A stretch of 64,000 nt of DNA, from positions 124,001-188,000 of the forward strand of contig CACZDC010000001.1 of assembly GCA_902779785.1 (NCBI GenBank), read 5' to 3'. Below the pieces are notes generated by a model. That model did not search any database. It was given only the letters and a program-made list of their open reading frames with translations, and had not been told where the DNA came from. Every line of letters starts with the position of its first letter. Positions within the stretch are counted from its first letter, which is position 1. The DNA is from an uncultured Bacteroidia bacterium. Lineage in GTDB: Bacteria; Bacteroidota; Bacteroidia; Bacteroidales; UBA932. Shown here one piece after another: positions 1 to 9,551 of this stretch. The position numbers and the translations under genes are program-made.

Positions 1-1
1 C

Positions 2-661
2 ATACTGACCTACGGTTCCTATATCAGGAAGCAGGAAAATCTGATGGTTTCAGGCGTGGGAACGGCTGTCGCCGACATTTCTTTCGCCATCCTTGCGGGC
101 TTTGCCATTATGCCGGCCGTCTTTGCCGCAGGAATCCAGCCTGGCGCCGGTCCGGGCTTGGTATTCGAGACTTTGCCCTTCATTTTCAACAAGATGGGGG
201 CAAGGATTCCCTGGATCAGCGCAGTCGTGGCCATTATCTTTTTCCTGACAATACTTGTTGCAGCCCTGACCTCGGCGATCTCGATGTTCGAAGTCGGAGT
301 GGCCTACCTGATGGAGGAAAAGGGCAAGTCGCGAAAGAAGGCGACTCTCCAGGTCGGCCTCTTCTGCTGGGTAATAGGACTGCTGTGTTCGCTCTCTTTC
401 GGCCCTTTGTCCGGGGTTCATATTTTCGGCAAGTCCATCTTCGATTTCCTTGACTCTCTGTGCTCCAACTGGCTTATGCCACTCGGCGGACTGATGTTCA
501 CCCTTTTCGTGGGTTGGAAAATGTCCCGCAGCGACGTCGAGGACGAGTTTACCAACCACCGCAAGCTCAACCGCCGCGGCTTCCCCCTGGTCTATTTCCT
601 CATCCGCTACATAGCCCCCGTGGGTATAGTCATAGTGTTCCTTTCGAACCTGCTGCTGTAA
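2..661 (+). CDS. Sodium-dependent transporter (NSS/SNF family), C-terminal part
   Basis: Only the last ~219 residues are present; the reading frame is open at the window edge, so the start lies outside. The visible part has at least four long hydrophobic segments (for example around IPWISAVVAIIFFLTILVAA and the final IAPVGIVIVFLSNLLL), separated by short basic loops such as EEKGKSRKKA. The pattern AALTSAISMFEVGVAYLMEE is typical of the late helices of bacterial neurotransmitter:sodium symporters, which take up amino acids or similar solutes with Na+. The substrate cannot be read from this part. The gene converges on the next one with a 5-bp gap and no room for a classical terminator. Confidence 0.85.
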   Translation: MLTYGSYIRKQENLMVSGVGTAVADISFAILAGFAIMPAVFAAGIQPGAGPGLVFETLPFIFNKMGARIPWISAVVAIIFFLTILVAALTSAISMFEVGVAYLMEEKGKSRKKATLQVGLFCWVIGLLCSLSFGPLSGVHIFGKSIFDFLDSLCSNWLMPLGGLMFTLFVGWKMSRSDVEDEFTNHRKLNRRGFPLVYFLIRYIAPVGIVIVFLSNLLL

Positions 662-666
662 GAAGG

Positions 667-1632
667 CTATTGCAGTCCCGCCAGAAACGCCAGCAGACGG
701 TCCTCCGGAGCATCTTTCAGGAGGATCGTTTTGTTTTTGTCGAGAAGATATACGGACGGGATGCCGCGGACCGCATAGATACGGTCGGAGTTGATGCGCC
801 TGAGATGGTCATATCCATTGATCCATTCCTTCGGATAGCCCTCGCCTGCCGCCTTCCAGGCCTCGACGTCCTCGTCGATATAGATGTCCACGACCTTGAG
901 AGCGCCGCTGGAGATAAGCCCCCCAATCTGAGGATTTCCCCGGAAAGCCTCGACAAGCCCCCTGCAGGCGTTGCAGTCCGGATTGCCGAAGATAAGCACC
1001 GTGTAATCGGCCTTGACGCCGTAGAGCGAATTCCGCCGTCCGGAAAGTTCGGTGAAGGCGAAATCCGGCGCCTTGGTCCCGGGACGGTTCATTGAGCAGA
1101 CCTTCTTTTCCCATTCCCTCGAGCCCCGCATCTCGGCCTTGGCAAGAGGGGAGGCGAGCAGCGGCTCTACGAAAGCCAGCCAGAGTTCTTCGTCCCTGAC
1201 GGGCGAAGCCGGGTCATAGACATATTTCCGGAAAAGTTCGGCAAAATCCTCGAGAAGTCCGGAGTCCGGATGGGCTGAACTGAAAGCTTCAGCCAGCGAA
1301 AAAGCCCTCCCTACAGCGCTGCGGGCCTTGTCGCCCGGGATGTTTTCTAAAAGAGTGACAAAGGTGCCCATCTGTTTTTCCACCTCGTCCTTCGCGACTC
1401 CGTTCAGGCGGAGAGAATCACTCCCATAGAAGCTCGCCGTGTCCAGGAAACGGTCCCAGATATGCATCGTCATCCACTCCAGCCTCTCTTCATCGTCACT
1501 CAGCAGCTGTGGAATGCCCGCAGAGGGGAAGGGGCGCGGAGACGTACTGTTTTCCTGTTTTTTGCCTTTACAGGAAAGCAGCAAGATAAAGAGTGATATC
1601 AGGAGAATCAGCATATTGGACAATCTCTTCAT
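667..1632 (-). CDS. Thioredoxin-fold lipoprotein (DUF5106-like)
   Basis: A 321-residue exported protein. The start at 1632 (MKRLSNM...) gives a hydrophobic signal ending in the lipobox LLSC, so it is probably a lipoprotein, and it fits the promoter at 1654-1661; an upstream ATG at 1650 would sit too close to that promoter. The C-terminal ~140 residues form a thioredoxin/TlpA-like domain with a CNAC motif (CxxC) in FGNPDCNAC and a late GIPSVYLLD segment that resembles the cis-proline region. The middle part is helical and unassigned. Bacteroidota encode many such lipid-anchored thiol proteins; a redox or cytochrome-maturation role is inference. It is divergently transcribed from the next gene. 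Confidence 0.75.
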   Translation of the reverse strand: MKRLSNMLILLISLFILLLSCKGKKQENSTSPRPFPSAGIPQLLSDDEERLEWMTMHIWDRFLDTASFYGSDSLRLNGVAKDEVEKQMGTFVTLLENIPGDKARSAVGRAFSLAEAFSSAHPDSGLLEDFAELFRKYVYDPASPVRDEELWLAFVEPLLASPLAKAEMRGSREWEKKVCSMNRPGTKAPDFAFTELSGRRNSLYGVKADYTVLIFGNPDCNACRGLVEAFRGNPQIGGLISSGALKVVDIYIDEDVEAWKAAGEGYPKEWINGYDHLRRINSDRIYAVRGIPSVYLLDKNKTILLKDAPEDRLLAFLAGLQ

Positions 1633-1653
1633 AAGCGCATACAATTCCACTTA

Positions 1654-1661
1654 CAAAAGTA
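1654..1661 (-). promoter_or_regulatory. -7 promoter element (TAnnTTTG)
   Basis: Reads TACTTTTG on the minus strand, 21 nt before the ATG at 1632 of the thioredoxin-like lipoprotein gene. It matches the Bacteroidota -7 consensus and helps to choose that start. Confidence 0.55.
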
Positions 1662-1673
1662 AAGAAAAAATGC

Positions 1674-1681
1674 TAAATTTG
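1674..1681 (+). promoter_or_regulatory. -7 promoter element, probable leaderless start
   Basis: TAAATTTG ends 7 nt before the ATG at 1689. With the usual distance from -7 element to start point the mRNA would begin at or next to the start codon. Confidence 0.6.
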
Positions 1682-1688
1682 TATTCTT

Positions 1689-4600
1689 ATGAGACGATTC
1701 TTCATAGCTGCGATTCTGCTAGCCGGCCTCCAGATGAGTGCCGCGGCCCAGATTTTCACCCAGGGCTCCGACCCCGGCTATCTGAGGTGGATGCAGATGG
1801 AAACGTCTCATTACAAGCTTCTTTACCCTGTCGGCGCGGATTCTCTGGCAAGGGTTTACGGCCGTTACCTGGAGCAGTACCGTGAGCCGGTCGGAAAGTC
1901 TATAGGAATGGTCCCGGGTGAATTGCAATGGCTGAAAAAGACCCCCGTAGTCCTCCATACCCACAATGGCTATTCCAACGGGTCTATGTTCTCGGCGCCA
2001 TTCAGGATGGACCTGTTCACCAGGATGGAACCCTATGGGGCGGAGCCATCGCCCTGGGACCTCTCCCTGGCGACCCACGAATCCCGGCATCTCGCCCAGC
2101 TTCAGGCGGGCTACCGCGTGCTGAAGCCGCTGAGCTGGTTTTTCGGCGAAATGTGGCCTTCGGCGGTATGGGCCCTCTATCCCTCGCAGCCTCTCGGGGA
2201 GGGGGATGCCGTGGCCGTCGAGACGGCTTTGACGCCCGGCTGCCGTACCCGCACGGCGGATTTCCTGAACTATTTCCGTGTCGCTTTCGACAGCGGAGAC
2301 TACCGGAACTGGTACCGCTGGCGCTATGGCTCTTTCAAGCACTACACTCCTGATTACTATAAGATAGGCTATATGACCGTGGCCGGGATGAGGGTTTTCT
2401 ACGACGACCCTCTCTTCACGAAGGAGTACTTCGACCATATCGCAAAGCGTCCGTTCAGCATCGGAAATCTTCAGAAAAGCGTCCGCAAGGCCACCGGTAA
2501 GCGTTTCAAAGAAAGTTGGGCCGAACTCGCGGAGAAGTATCACGAGATGTGGGAGGACGAAAACGAGGAGCGGGAGCCGTTCCAGAAAATGGAGCAGTTC
2601 ATTCCTGACACCTCCTTCCCCCTCGACTACTTCGGCGGAGTCGACACCCCGGACGGCCTGTATTGCATCCGCGAAGGTTATGTCCACGCCCCGGAGATAG
2701 TCCATATCAGTCCGGAAGGCCATATCAAGGTCGTCAGGCCTCATTCCTCCGGCGCCGGGGAACTCTATTATGACCCCAATATGGACCGTATTTACTGGTC
2801 CGAGACAGTCTCCGACCCCCGTTGGGACCTCTGTCACGTCTCGCGGGTATATTATATGGACAGGAAGACGCACAAGGTCCATCGCCTCACCCGCGACGGC
2901 CGCCTGTACAACCCGAGTCCATCCCCAGATGGCAGGAAACTGGCCTTGGTGGACTATCCTTTGAACGGTGGAAGTATCGTCCGTATCCTGGATGCCATAA
3001 GCGGCAAGACCCTGGCCGCTTTTCCTGCTCCGGACGGCCTGCAGGCTACCGAGGCGGCGATTCTGGACGATGTCCTCTACGCCCTTGCCGTCGGGATGGA
3101 GGGTTTCGGAATGTACCGTCTGCCGGACTGGGAGCCCGTCTTCGGCCCGTCCATACAGAAAATGTGCAACCTCACGCCGGTGGACGACGCCCTGGAGTTT
3201 GTTTCGGACCGCAGCGGAGTAAACGAACTGTATCGCTGGGTTCCGGGAGAGAAACTCCTGCAGATGACCAACACCCCGCACGGCGTCAGCTCTTTCAACA
3301 AACTCTCCGACACCCTGTACTATTCGGTCCAGACCCTATCCGGGCAAAAGATTTTCCGTACGGCCATAGCTGAGCTGAGTCCAAAGGAAGTATCTATGGA
3401 TGAGGTACATAAGTGGAAGGTTGAGGATGCCCTTACGGAACAGGAGCAGGAGCTCGGCGCCGTCCCCTCGGCTGCGGAAGATGTCAGTTTCTCCGCCCCA
3501 AAACCCTACCGCCGCCTCCTTCATCCCGGTCGCATCCATTCCTGGGCCCCGGTCTATTTCAACTACGACGCGGTCTCCTCGATGTCCTTCGACCTGAGTT
3601 ATTCCACGGCCTCCCTCGGTGTCACGGGCCTCTTCCAGAATGATCTTGGCACCTCTTCCGGCTCCCTTGGCTACGCTGCCCATCCCGACCCGTCCGGGAG
3701 CGGTCCCTGGCGTCATTCCCTGCACGGGAAATGGACCTACACGGCTCTCTATCCGGTCATCGAGGCTTCCGTGGACTGGAATGATTCGGCCAAACAGATA
3801 TACCTTCCGCAGGAGATGAACGCAGGTTCTAGCCTGGTCCGTTCTCTCCGCCGCCGGAAGCTATCCACCCCGCTGGCAAGCGGAAGCCTCTCCCTCTGGA
3901 TTCCGCTGAATTTCAGCCGCGGAGGCGTCATTTCCGGTTTGATCCCGAAGGTATCCGCCTCAGTTTCAAATAATTTCATCGACACCAGAGTAGCCCATAC
4001 GCTTGCCCACGACGGTTTCCTCGAACTTCCTACAGCCGCTTCTTTCAACAGCCTCGAGTCAGGATCCAGAGTTCCTCTTACCCACGTATCGGCATCCCTC
4101 AGGGCCTATGCAATGCTGTCCAAGGGAGAAAGCCAGACCTATCCCCGCTGGGGCATAGGCGGCGAGGTCGGCGGAGCTTTCAGACCGGGCCTGACGCGTT
4201 TCTTTACGCCGAATGTCTATGCCTACCTCTACGGCTATCTGCCCGGCATAGTCAGGCAGCAGGGTGTCAGGCTGAGCGCTATGGCCCAGAAACAGCTCTC
4301 TGACAGCTGGTTTAAGGAAATGTACGCTTCGACGGCTCCGGAGGGCTTCTCCGAGAAAGTCAGGACGCTTTTCGCCGCGGAGCCTTTCCAGTGGAAGTTT
4401 ACTCTGGATTATGCCGTTCCGATCTATGTCGGGGACATCTCCTTTATGTCTCCTGTGCTGTATATCAAGAACTTCCTGCTGATTCCCCATTGCGCTGTTT
4501 CCGGAGGCAAATCCTTGCAGCTTTTCAGCGCCGGAGCTTCATTCACCGCCGAACTTGCCAATATTCTCTGGATTCCCTTCGATTCCTCTATCGGGGTCAG

Positions 4601-4700
4601 GGCCTCCTACCTTGGCGGACCCCTCTACCGTCAGTGGCTCAGCACGCAGGATAGAGGCGTCCCCGTCTCGGTCGAAATGGTCTTCAGCGTGGATATTTAG
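1689..4700 (+). CDS. Secreted HExxH / beta-propeller / outer-membrane-like protein
   Basis: A 1003-residue protein with a clear signal peptide (MRRFFIAAILLAGLQMSAAA). Residues ~25-290 look like a gluzincin-type zinc peptidase: HESRH at 130-134 fits HExxH, and GEGDAVAVE at 170-178 could supply the third, glutamate ligand. Residues ~310-600 contain repeated propeller-like blades (for example YNPSPSPDGRKLALVDY), similar to TolB/PD40. The last ~370 residues alternate polar and hydrophobic positions and end in VSVEMVFSVDI, which resembles an outer-membrane barrel terminating in an aromatic-rich strand. Peptidase activity is inferred from the motifs only; the combination may be a surface protease or an assembly factor. 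It starts right behind a promoter element and is followed by mutS. Confidence 0.65.
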   Translation: MRRFFIAAILLAGLQMSAAAQIFTQGSDPGYLRWMQMETSHYKLLYPVGADSLARVYGRYLEQYREPVGKSIGMVPGELQWLKKTPVVLHTHNGYSNGSMFSAPFRMDLFTRMEPYGAEPSPWDLSLATHESRHLAQLQAGYRVLKPLSWFFGEMWPSAVWALYPSQPLGEGDAVAVETALTPGCRTRTADFLNYFRVAFDSGDYRNWYRWRYGSFKHYTPDYYKIGYMTVAGMRVFYDDPLFTKEYFDHIAKRPFSIGNLQKSVRKATGKRFKESWAELAEKYHEMWEDENEEREPFQKMEQFIPDTSFPLDYFGGVDTPDGLYCIREGYVHAPEIVHISPEGHIKVVRPHSSGAGELYYDPNMDRIYWSETVSDPRWDLCHVSRVYYMDRKTHKVHRLTRDGRLYNPSPSPDGRKLALVDYPLNGGSIVRILDAISGKTLAAFPAPDGLQATEAAILDDVLYALAVGMEGFGMYRLPDWEPVFGPSIQKMCNLTPVDDALEFVSDRSGVNELYRWVPGEKLLQMTNTPHGVSSFNKLSDTLYYSVQTLSGQKIFRTAIAELSPKEVSMDEVHKWKVEDALTEQEQELGAVPSAAEDVSFSAPKPYRRLLHPGRIHSWAPVYFNYDAVSSMSFDLSYSTASLGVTGLFQNDLGTSSGSLGYAAHPDPSGSGPWRHSLHGKWTYTALYPVIEASVDWNDSAKQIYLPQEMNAGSSLVRSLRRRKLSTPLASGSLSLWIPLNFSRGGVISGLIPKVSASVSNNFIDTRVAHTLAHDGFLELPTAASFNSLESGSRVPLTHVSASLRAYAMLSKGESQTYPRWGIGGEVGGAFRPGLTRFFTPNVYAYLYGYLPGIVRQQGVRLSAMAQKQLSDSWFKEMYASTAPEGFSEKVRTLFAAEPFQWKFTLDYAVPIYVGDISFMSPVLYIKNFLLIPHCAVSGGKSLQLFSAGASFTAELANILWIPFDSSIGVRASYLGGPLYRQWLSTQDRGVPVSVEMVFSVDI

Positions 4701-4711
4701 AAAGAAAGTTG

Positions 4712-4719
4712 TAATTTTG
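4712..4719 (+). promoter_or_regulatory. -7 promoter element of mutS, probable leaderless start
   Basis: TAATTTTG ends only 4 nt before the mutS ATG at 4724, so the transcript very likely starts at the initiation codon. Confidence 0.6.
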
Positions 4720-4723
4720 TGAT

Positions 4724-7354
4724 ATGGCAAAGATAGCGGAAGATACCCCAATGATGAAGCAGTTCTTCGAGGTCAAGGCGCAGCACCCCGAGGCTATACT
4801 GCTGTATCGCGTAGGCGATTTCTATGAGACCTATTCCGACGATGCCGTAACCGCCTCCCGCGTCCTCGGACTTGTCCAGACAAAGAGGTCCAACGGCGAC
4901 AAGGGGACCATCGCTATGGCCGGATTTCCGCACCATGCCCTCGAGGGCTACCTGACGAAACTGATCCGTTCCGGTTACAAAGTTGCGGTCTGCGACCAGC
5001 TGGAGGACCCGAAACTTACCAAGAAACTCGTCAAGCGCGGCATCACCGAGATTGTCACTCCGGGCATTTCCTTCGGAGAGAATATGCTGGAAGTCAAGGA
5101 GAACAACTTCCTCTGCGGCCTCGTCGTGGAGCACGAACAGTGCGGAGCAGCCTTCCTGGATGTCTCCACCGGCCAGTTCCAGGTCGCCCAGGGTAGCCTG
5201 GAGTATATCGGCACCCTTCTCGCCTCGCACTCCCCGAAGGAACTTGTGGTCCAGCGAGGCTATGAAAAAGGCCTCAGGGAGCGTTTCGGCGACTATTATT
5301 TCACTTCCATAGACGAGTGGGCCTTTGTCTATGACGCCGCCGTCCAGAGACTTTGCCGCCAGTTGGGGGTGGAGAGCCTGAAGGGCTTCGGCATAGACGC
5401 CTTCCCTCTTGGAATCTGCGCTGCAGGCGCCCTGATGGTCTATCTGGAGCAGACCCAGCACGTGGGCTTGAAGAACATCTGTTCGATCAGCCGCATCGAC
5501 GAAGGCAAGTTCGTATGGATGGACAAGTTCACCCTCCGCAACCTGGAGGTCTTCCAGAGTGCGGCGGGCCGTGAGGGCGTATCTCTCGTGGACACCCTCG
5601 ACAAGTGCTCTACCCCTATGGGCGCACGATTGCTGCGTTCCTGGCTGGCTATGCCCATAATGGACATAAAGGAACTCAATGCCCGCTACGACATAGTCCA
5701 GTTCTTTACTGAAAATCAGGAAGTTCTGGGCGAGGTCCAGACCGACCTCGGAAAGATGGGGGACTTGGAGCGCATCCTCGGCCGTATCGCCACAGGAAAG
5801 GCCGTCCCGAGGGAGATTGTCCAGCTGAGCCGCGGCCTCGGCCTGATGGGGCCCATACGCGAACGCTGCCAGGACAAGGGCTGTCAGGCGCTTGACAAAC
5901 TGCTGAAAGGCCTCATTGGCTGCGAGAAACTGCTGAAAAAGATAGGGGCCACTCTTGCCGATGAGCCCGCCCAGATGATCGGCAAGGGGCCGGTTATCGC
6001 GAGCGGAGTGGATCCGGAACTGGACGAACTCCGCGCCCTCTCCGGAAGCGGCCGTGATTACCTTCTGCAGATGCAGCAGCGGGAGATTGAAAGGACGGGG
6101 ATTTCCTCCCTCAAGATAGCCTACAACAATGTTTTCGGCTATTATATCGAGGTCCGGAATACCTACAAGGACCAGGTTCCCCCCGAATGGATACGCAAGC
6201 AGACCCTCGTCAACGCCGAGCGCTATATCACCGAAGAGCTGAAGGAGTACGAGGAGAAAATCGTCACTGCGGAAAGCCGGATCTATGAAATAGAAAGCCG
6301 CCTGTATGCGGAACTCATCCGCTTCATCCAGGGCTATATAGCTGATATCCAGCGCAACAGCCGTATACTTGCCAAGCTGGACGTGCTCGCCGGCTATGCC
6401 GAGCAGGCAGTCGAACGGAACTACTGCCGCCCCCGGATGGACGATTCGCTGGAACTGGACATCAAGGACGGCCGGCATCCCGTCATCGAGACGCTTATGT
6501 CTCCCGGCGAAGAATACGTCCCTAACGATGTCTATCTGGACTCCAAGTCGCAGCAGATCATCATTCTGACTGGTCCGAATATGGCCGGTAAGTCGGCCTT
6601 GCTCAGGCAGACCGCACTGATTGTCCTGATGGCCCAGACCGGCTCCTTCGTCCCGGCCAGGGAGGCCCGCATCGGCGTTTTCGATAAGCTTTTCACCCGC
6701 GTCGGTGCGACCGACAATATCTCCCGCGGCGAGTCGACCTTTATGGTCGAGATGTTAGAGACGGCGATGATACTGCACAATCTGAGCGCCCGCTCCCTGG
6801 TCCTTCTGGACGAGATCGGCCGCGGTACATCGACCTACGACGGTATGTCCATAGCTCGCGGAATAGTGGAGTATATCCACGAGAGCGGCAAGGGCGCGAA
6901 AACCCTTTTCGCGACCCATTATCACGAACTCAACGACCTGGAAGGCATTTTCCCGAGGGTAAAGAACTTCCACGTGACAGTCAAGGAAGTGGGCCGCGAA
7001 GTGATTTTCCTCCGCAAGATCAAGGAAGGCGGCTCCGCCCACAGCTTCGGTATCCACGTCGCCCGTATGGCCGGTATGCCTGCGCCCGTGCTGGAGAGTG
7101 CCGAACGGACGCTGAAGGCTCTGGAGAACAGCCAGACCCTGGAAAGGATCGGCGCCCTCACGCCCGTCAAGCCCCACAATACCAAAGAAGGCCGCGTCGA
7201 AAAAGACGGCAGCATCCAACTGTCTATGTTCCAGCTGGACGACCCCCTGCTGGAGTCGTTAAGAGATCGCCTCAAAGCCGTCAACCTCAACAACCTTACC
7301 CCCCTCCAGGCCTTCGACCTCCTGAGGGCGATGAAGGAGGAGCTGGGGATATAG
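4724..7354 (+). CDS. mutS: DNA mismatch repair protein MutS
   Basis: 876 residues, the normal length for MutS, which recognises mispairs as a clamp-like dimer and signals through its ATPase to MutL. The N-terminal mismatch-binding domain begins around PMMKQFFEVKAQHPEAILLY and carries the family's GDFYETY motif (Phe-x-Glu equivalent). The lever and clamp regions follow, and the ATPase domain has the Walker A GPNMAGKS near residue 617, the Walker B LVLLDEIGRGTSTYDG and the switch ATHYHEL. Nothing is missing. The ATG at 4724 sits 4 nt after a -7 element. A long open frame on the opposite strand is a composition shadow. Confidence 0.98.
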   Translation: MAKIAEDTPMMKQFFEVKAQHPEAILLYRVGDFYETYSDDAVTASRVLGLVQTKRSNGDKGTIAMAGFPHHALEGYLTKLIRSGYKVAVCDQLEDPKLTKKLVKRGITEIVTPGISFGENMLEVKENNFLCGLVVEHEQCGAAFLDVSTGQFQVAQGSLEYIGTLLASHSPKELVVQRGYEKGLRERFGDYYFTSIDEWAFVYDAAVQRLCRQLGVESLKGFGIDAFPLGICAAGALMVYLEQTQHVGLKNICSISRIDEGKFVWMDKFTLRNLEVFQSAAGREGVSLVDTLDKCSTPMGARLLRSWLAMPIMDIKELNARYDIVQFFTENQEVLGEVQTDLGKMGDLERILGRIATGKAVPREIVQLSRGLGLMGPIRERCQDKGCQALDKLLKGLIGCEKLLKKIGATLADEPAQMIGKGPVIASGVDPELDELRALSGSGRDYLLQMQQREIERTGISSLKIAYNNVFGYYIEVRNTYKDQVPPEWIRKQTLVNAERYITEELKEYEEKIVTAESRIYEIESRLYAELIRFIQGYIADIQRNSRILAKLDVLAGYAEQAVERNYCRPRMDDSLELDIKDGRHPVIETLMSPGEEYVPNDVYLDSKSQQIIILTGPNMAGKSALLRQTALIVLMAQTGSFVPAREARIGVFDKLFTRVGATDNISRGESTFMVEMLETAMILHNLSARSLVLLDEIGRGTSTYDGMSIARGIVEYIHESGKGAKTLFATHYHELNDLEGIFPRVKNFHVTVKEVGREVIFLRKIKEGGSAHSFGIHVARMAGMPAPVLESAERTLKALENSQTLERIGALTPVKPHNTKEGRVEKDGSIQLSMFQLDDPLLESLRDRLKAVNLNNLTPLQAFDLLRAMKEELGI

Positions 7355-7431
7355 AGAAGGCCGGGGCAGCCAGCGACAGGCCACGGGAGCGTCCGTAGCG
7401 GTTCAGGTTTTGAGAAATAGCGGAAAAACGC

Positions 7432-7439
7432 TATATTCG
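7432..7439 (+). promoter_or_regulatory. Possible -7 element (TATATTCG variant)
   Basis: TATATTCG differs from TAnnTTTG at one base and lies ~41 nt before the ATG of the S46 peptidase at 7481. A short purine run (GGAG near 7461) is too far from the ATG to be a clear ribosome site. Confidence 0.35.
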
Positions 7440-7480
7440 CATAATAAACAGCTTGTCGAAGGAGATATAAAGACAGTAAT

Positions 7481-9544
7481 ATGAAACGACTTATCACTTT
7501 TATCGCAGCTTTGGGTATCCTTGTCCCCGCGATGGCGGACGAGGGAATGTGGCTGCTGCCACTTCTCAAGCAGATGAACGGCAAGGACCTTTGGGCCGCG
7601 GGCTGCAAACTCACTCCAGATGAAATCTACAACATCAACAAGACCTCCCTCAAGGACGCTATAGTCCAGTTCGGAGGGGGCTGCACCGGGGAAATCATCT
7701 CCGACGAGGGCCTTCTCGTTACGAACCATCACTGCGGCTATGGCTCCATCCAGGGCCTCTCCACCCCGGAGCACAACTACCTGATGGACGGCTACTGGGC
7801 AATGACGCGTGACGAGGAAATCCCCGTTCCCGGCCTCACGGTCAAGTTCCTGCAGTCGATGAAAGACGTTACGGACGCGGTCTTCAAGAATGGAGTCAAA
7901 AAGGAAGATCTCGTCAAGCAGGCCGAGCAGGCGAATCCCGGCTGCACTGCCATAGTCAGCGGCTTTTACAACGAAAACGTCCAGTATCTGATTATCTACA
8001 AGATCTATAAGGACGTGCGCTTTGTAGGCGCTCCGCCGGCCTCGATGGGTAAGTTCGGCGGCGAGACGGACAACTGGATGTGGCCCCGCCATACCTGCGA
8101 CTTCTCTATGTTCCGTGTCTATGCCGGAGCGGACAACGAGCCCGCCGAGTACAGCCCGTCGAACAAGCCTCTGAAACCCGCCAATCACCTGAAAATATCC
8201 CTCAAGGGTGTCCAGGAGGGGGATTTCACTATGATTATGGGCTATCCCGGCCGTACCCAGCGTTTCCAGACCGCCGCCCAGCTGGAGCAGATGATCGCCG
8301 TCAACCGTATCCGCATCGACGCCCGCACTCTCCGTCAGGGACTGATGTGGGAGGCTATGTGCGCTGACCCGGAGGTGCAGCTCAAATATGCCAGCAAATA
8401 TGCCGGCAGCGCCAACGGCTGGAAGAAATGGCAGGGAGAGGAGAAAGCCTTCAAAGATCTTGACATCATAGGCCGTGAACTGAAGAAGGAGGCCGATTTT
8501 ATGGCCTGGGTAGGCAAGAAAAAAGCCCGCCAGGAGGCCTATGGGGACGCTCTTTCCACTATCGAGGACGTGGTCCGGAAGACCGCTGCAGCCGAGAAGG
8601 CCGCGACTTTGCTGATAGAAGTTCCGCTCAGGATTGAAATCGTCGGTATGGCCGGAGGCTTCCAGCATCTGCAGGCCAGGGATTCCGCCAAGGCCCTTGA
8701 GACAATCAAGGGCGAGTATCGGGATTATTCGGTCGAGCTCGACAAGAAAGAGGCAGTGGCACTGCTCAAATATTATAAGGAAAAGGCTGCGCCGGAGGAT
8801 CTTCTCGGTGGTCTCGGCGAGGGTTTCGAGGACCTCGGGACTATGGACATAGAGGCCTATGTGGACTGGCTTTTCGCCAATTCGGCCTTTACTTCCTATG
8901 AAAAACTTGAGGCTGCGGCCGGGAATGCCGAGGCTATCCGGAAGGATCCCGCGACGGTGCTCTACGGGGCTATTTTAGGGAAACTTATGGCCCACAGTAT
9001 GTCAGTTCGCGGGGAAAAGGATCGTTTCCAGGACGCCGCCAAGGCTTTCGCGGCGGGACTTCTCGAGTGGCAGAAGGGCAAGGCATCCTATCCTGACGCC
9101 AATTCCACTATGCGTCTGACCTATGGCCACGTCGGCGGCTACAGCCCCAAGGACGGCCTGAACTTCAGTTACTTCACCACCCAGAAAGGTATTCTCGAAA
9201 AGGAGAATCCTTCTGACCCGGAATTCATAGTTCCGGAGAAAGTGAAGAAACTGATCGTGGAGGGAGATTTCGGCAAGTATGCCGATGCGGACGGCACACT
9301 CCACACCTGCTTCCTTTCGAACAACGACATCACCGGCGGCAATTCCGGCTCTCCCATAATGAACGCCAAGGGTGAACTCATCGGCCTGGCCTTCGACGGC
9401 AACTGGGAGTCGATGTCTTCCGACGTAATGTTCGAACCGGCGCTCCAGAGGTGCATCAACGTGGACATCCGCTATGTCCTCTGGATGGTGGACCGAGTCG
9501 GCGGGGCAGGTCGTCTCGTGAAGGAAATGGACCTTGTAAAGTAA
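7481..9544 (+). CDS. S46 family dipeptidyl-peptidase, DPP7-type
   Basis: 687 residues with a signal peptide (MKRLITFIAALGILVPAMA). S46 enzymes are periplasmic serine peptidases that remove dipeptides from oligopeptides so that asaccharolytic or proteolytic Bacteroidota can take them up. The catalytic His is in TNHHCGYGS (His84) and the Ser in GGNSGSP (Ser622). The residue 18 positions after the serine, which sets S1 specificity in this family (Gly in DPP7, Arg in DPP11), is Gly640 in LAFDGNWE. A DPP7-like preference for hydrophobic P1 residues is therefore predicted, not cleavage after Asp/Glu. The Mrp gene follows after 7 nt. Confidence 0.93.
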   Translation: MKRLITFIAALGILVPAMADEGMWLLPLLKQMNGKDLWAAGCKLTPDEIYNINKTSLKDAIVQFGGGCTGEIISDEGLLVTNHHCGYGSIQGLSTPEHNYLMDGYWAMTRDEEIPVPGLTVKFLQSMKDVTDAVFKNGVKKEDLVKQAEQANPGCTAIVSGFYNENVQYLIIYKIYKDVRFVGAPPASMGKFGGETDNWMWPRHTCDFSMFRVYAGADNEPAEYSPSNKPLKPANHLKISLKGVQEGDFTMIMGYPGRTQRFQTAAQLEQMIAVNRIRIDARTLRQGLMWEAMCADPEVQLKYASKYAGSANGWKKWQGEEKAFKDLDIIGRELKKEADFMAWVGKKKARQEAYGDALSTIEDVVRKTAAAEKAATLLIEVPLRIEIVGMAGGFQHLQARDSAKALETIKGEYRDYSVELDKKEAVALLKYYKEKAAPEDLLGGLGEGFEDLGTMDIEAYVDWLFANSAFTSYEKLEAAAGNAEAIRKDPATVLYGAILGKLMAHSMSVRGEKDRFQDAAKAFAAGLLEWQKGKASYPDANSTMRLTYGHVGGYSPKDGLNFSYFTTQKGILEKENPSDPEFIVPEKVKKLIVEGDFGKYADADGTLHTCFLSNNDITGGNSGSPIMNAKGELIGLAFDGNWESMSSDVMFEPALQRCINVDIRYVLWMVDRVGGAGRLVKEMDLVK

Positions 9545-9551
9545 TTTGTAA

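Noticed and set aside
1526..1541. GC-rich string GGGGAAGGGGCGCGG shared with 24700-24714
   Set aside because: Short low-complexity match inside a coding region; chance is the simplest explanation.
4697..6478. 593-residue frame antisense to mutS
   Set aside because: Shadow of a high-G+C gene; mutS is unambiguous on the plus strand and the antisense product has no recognisable motif or start signal.
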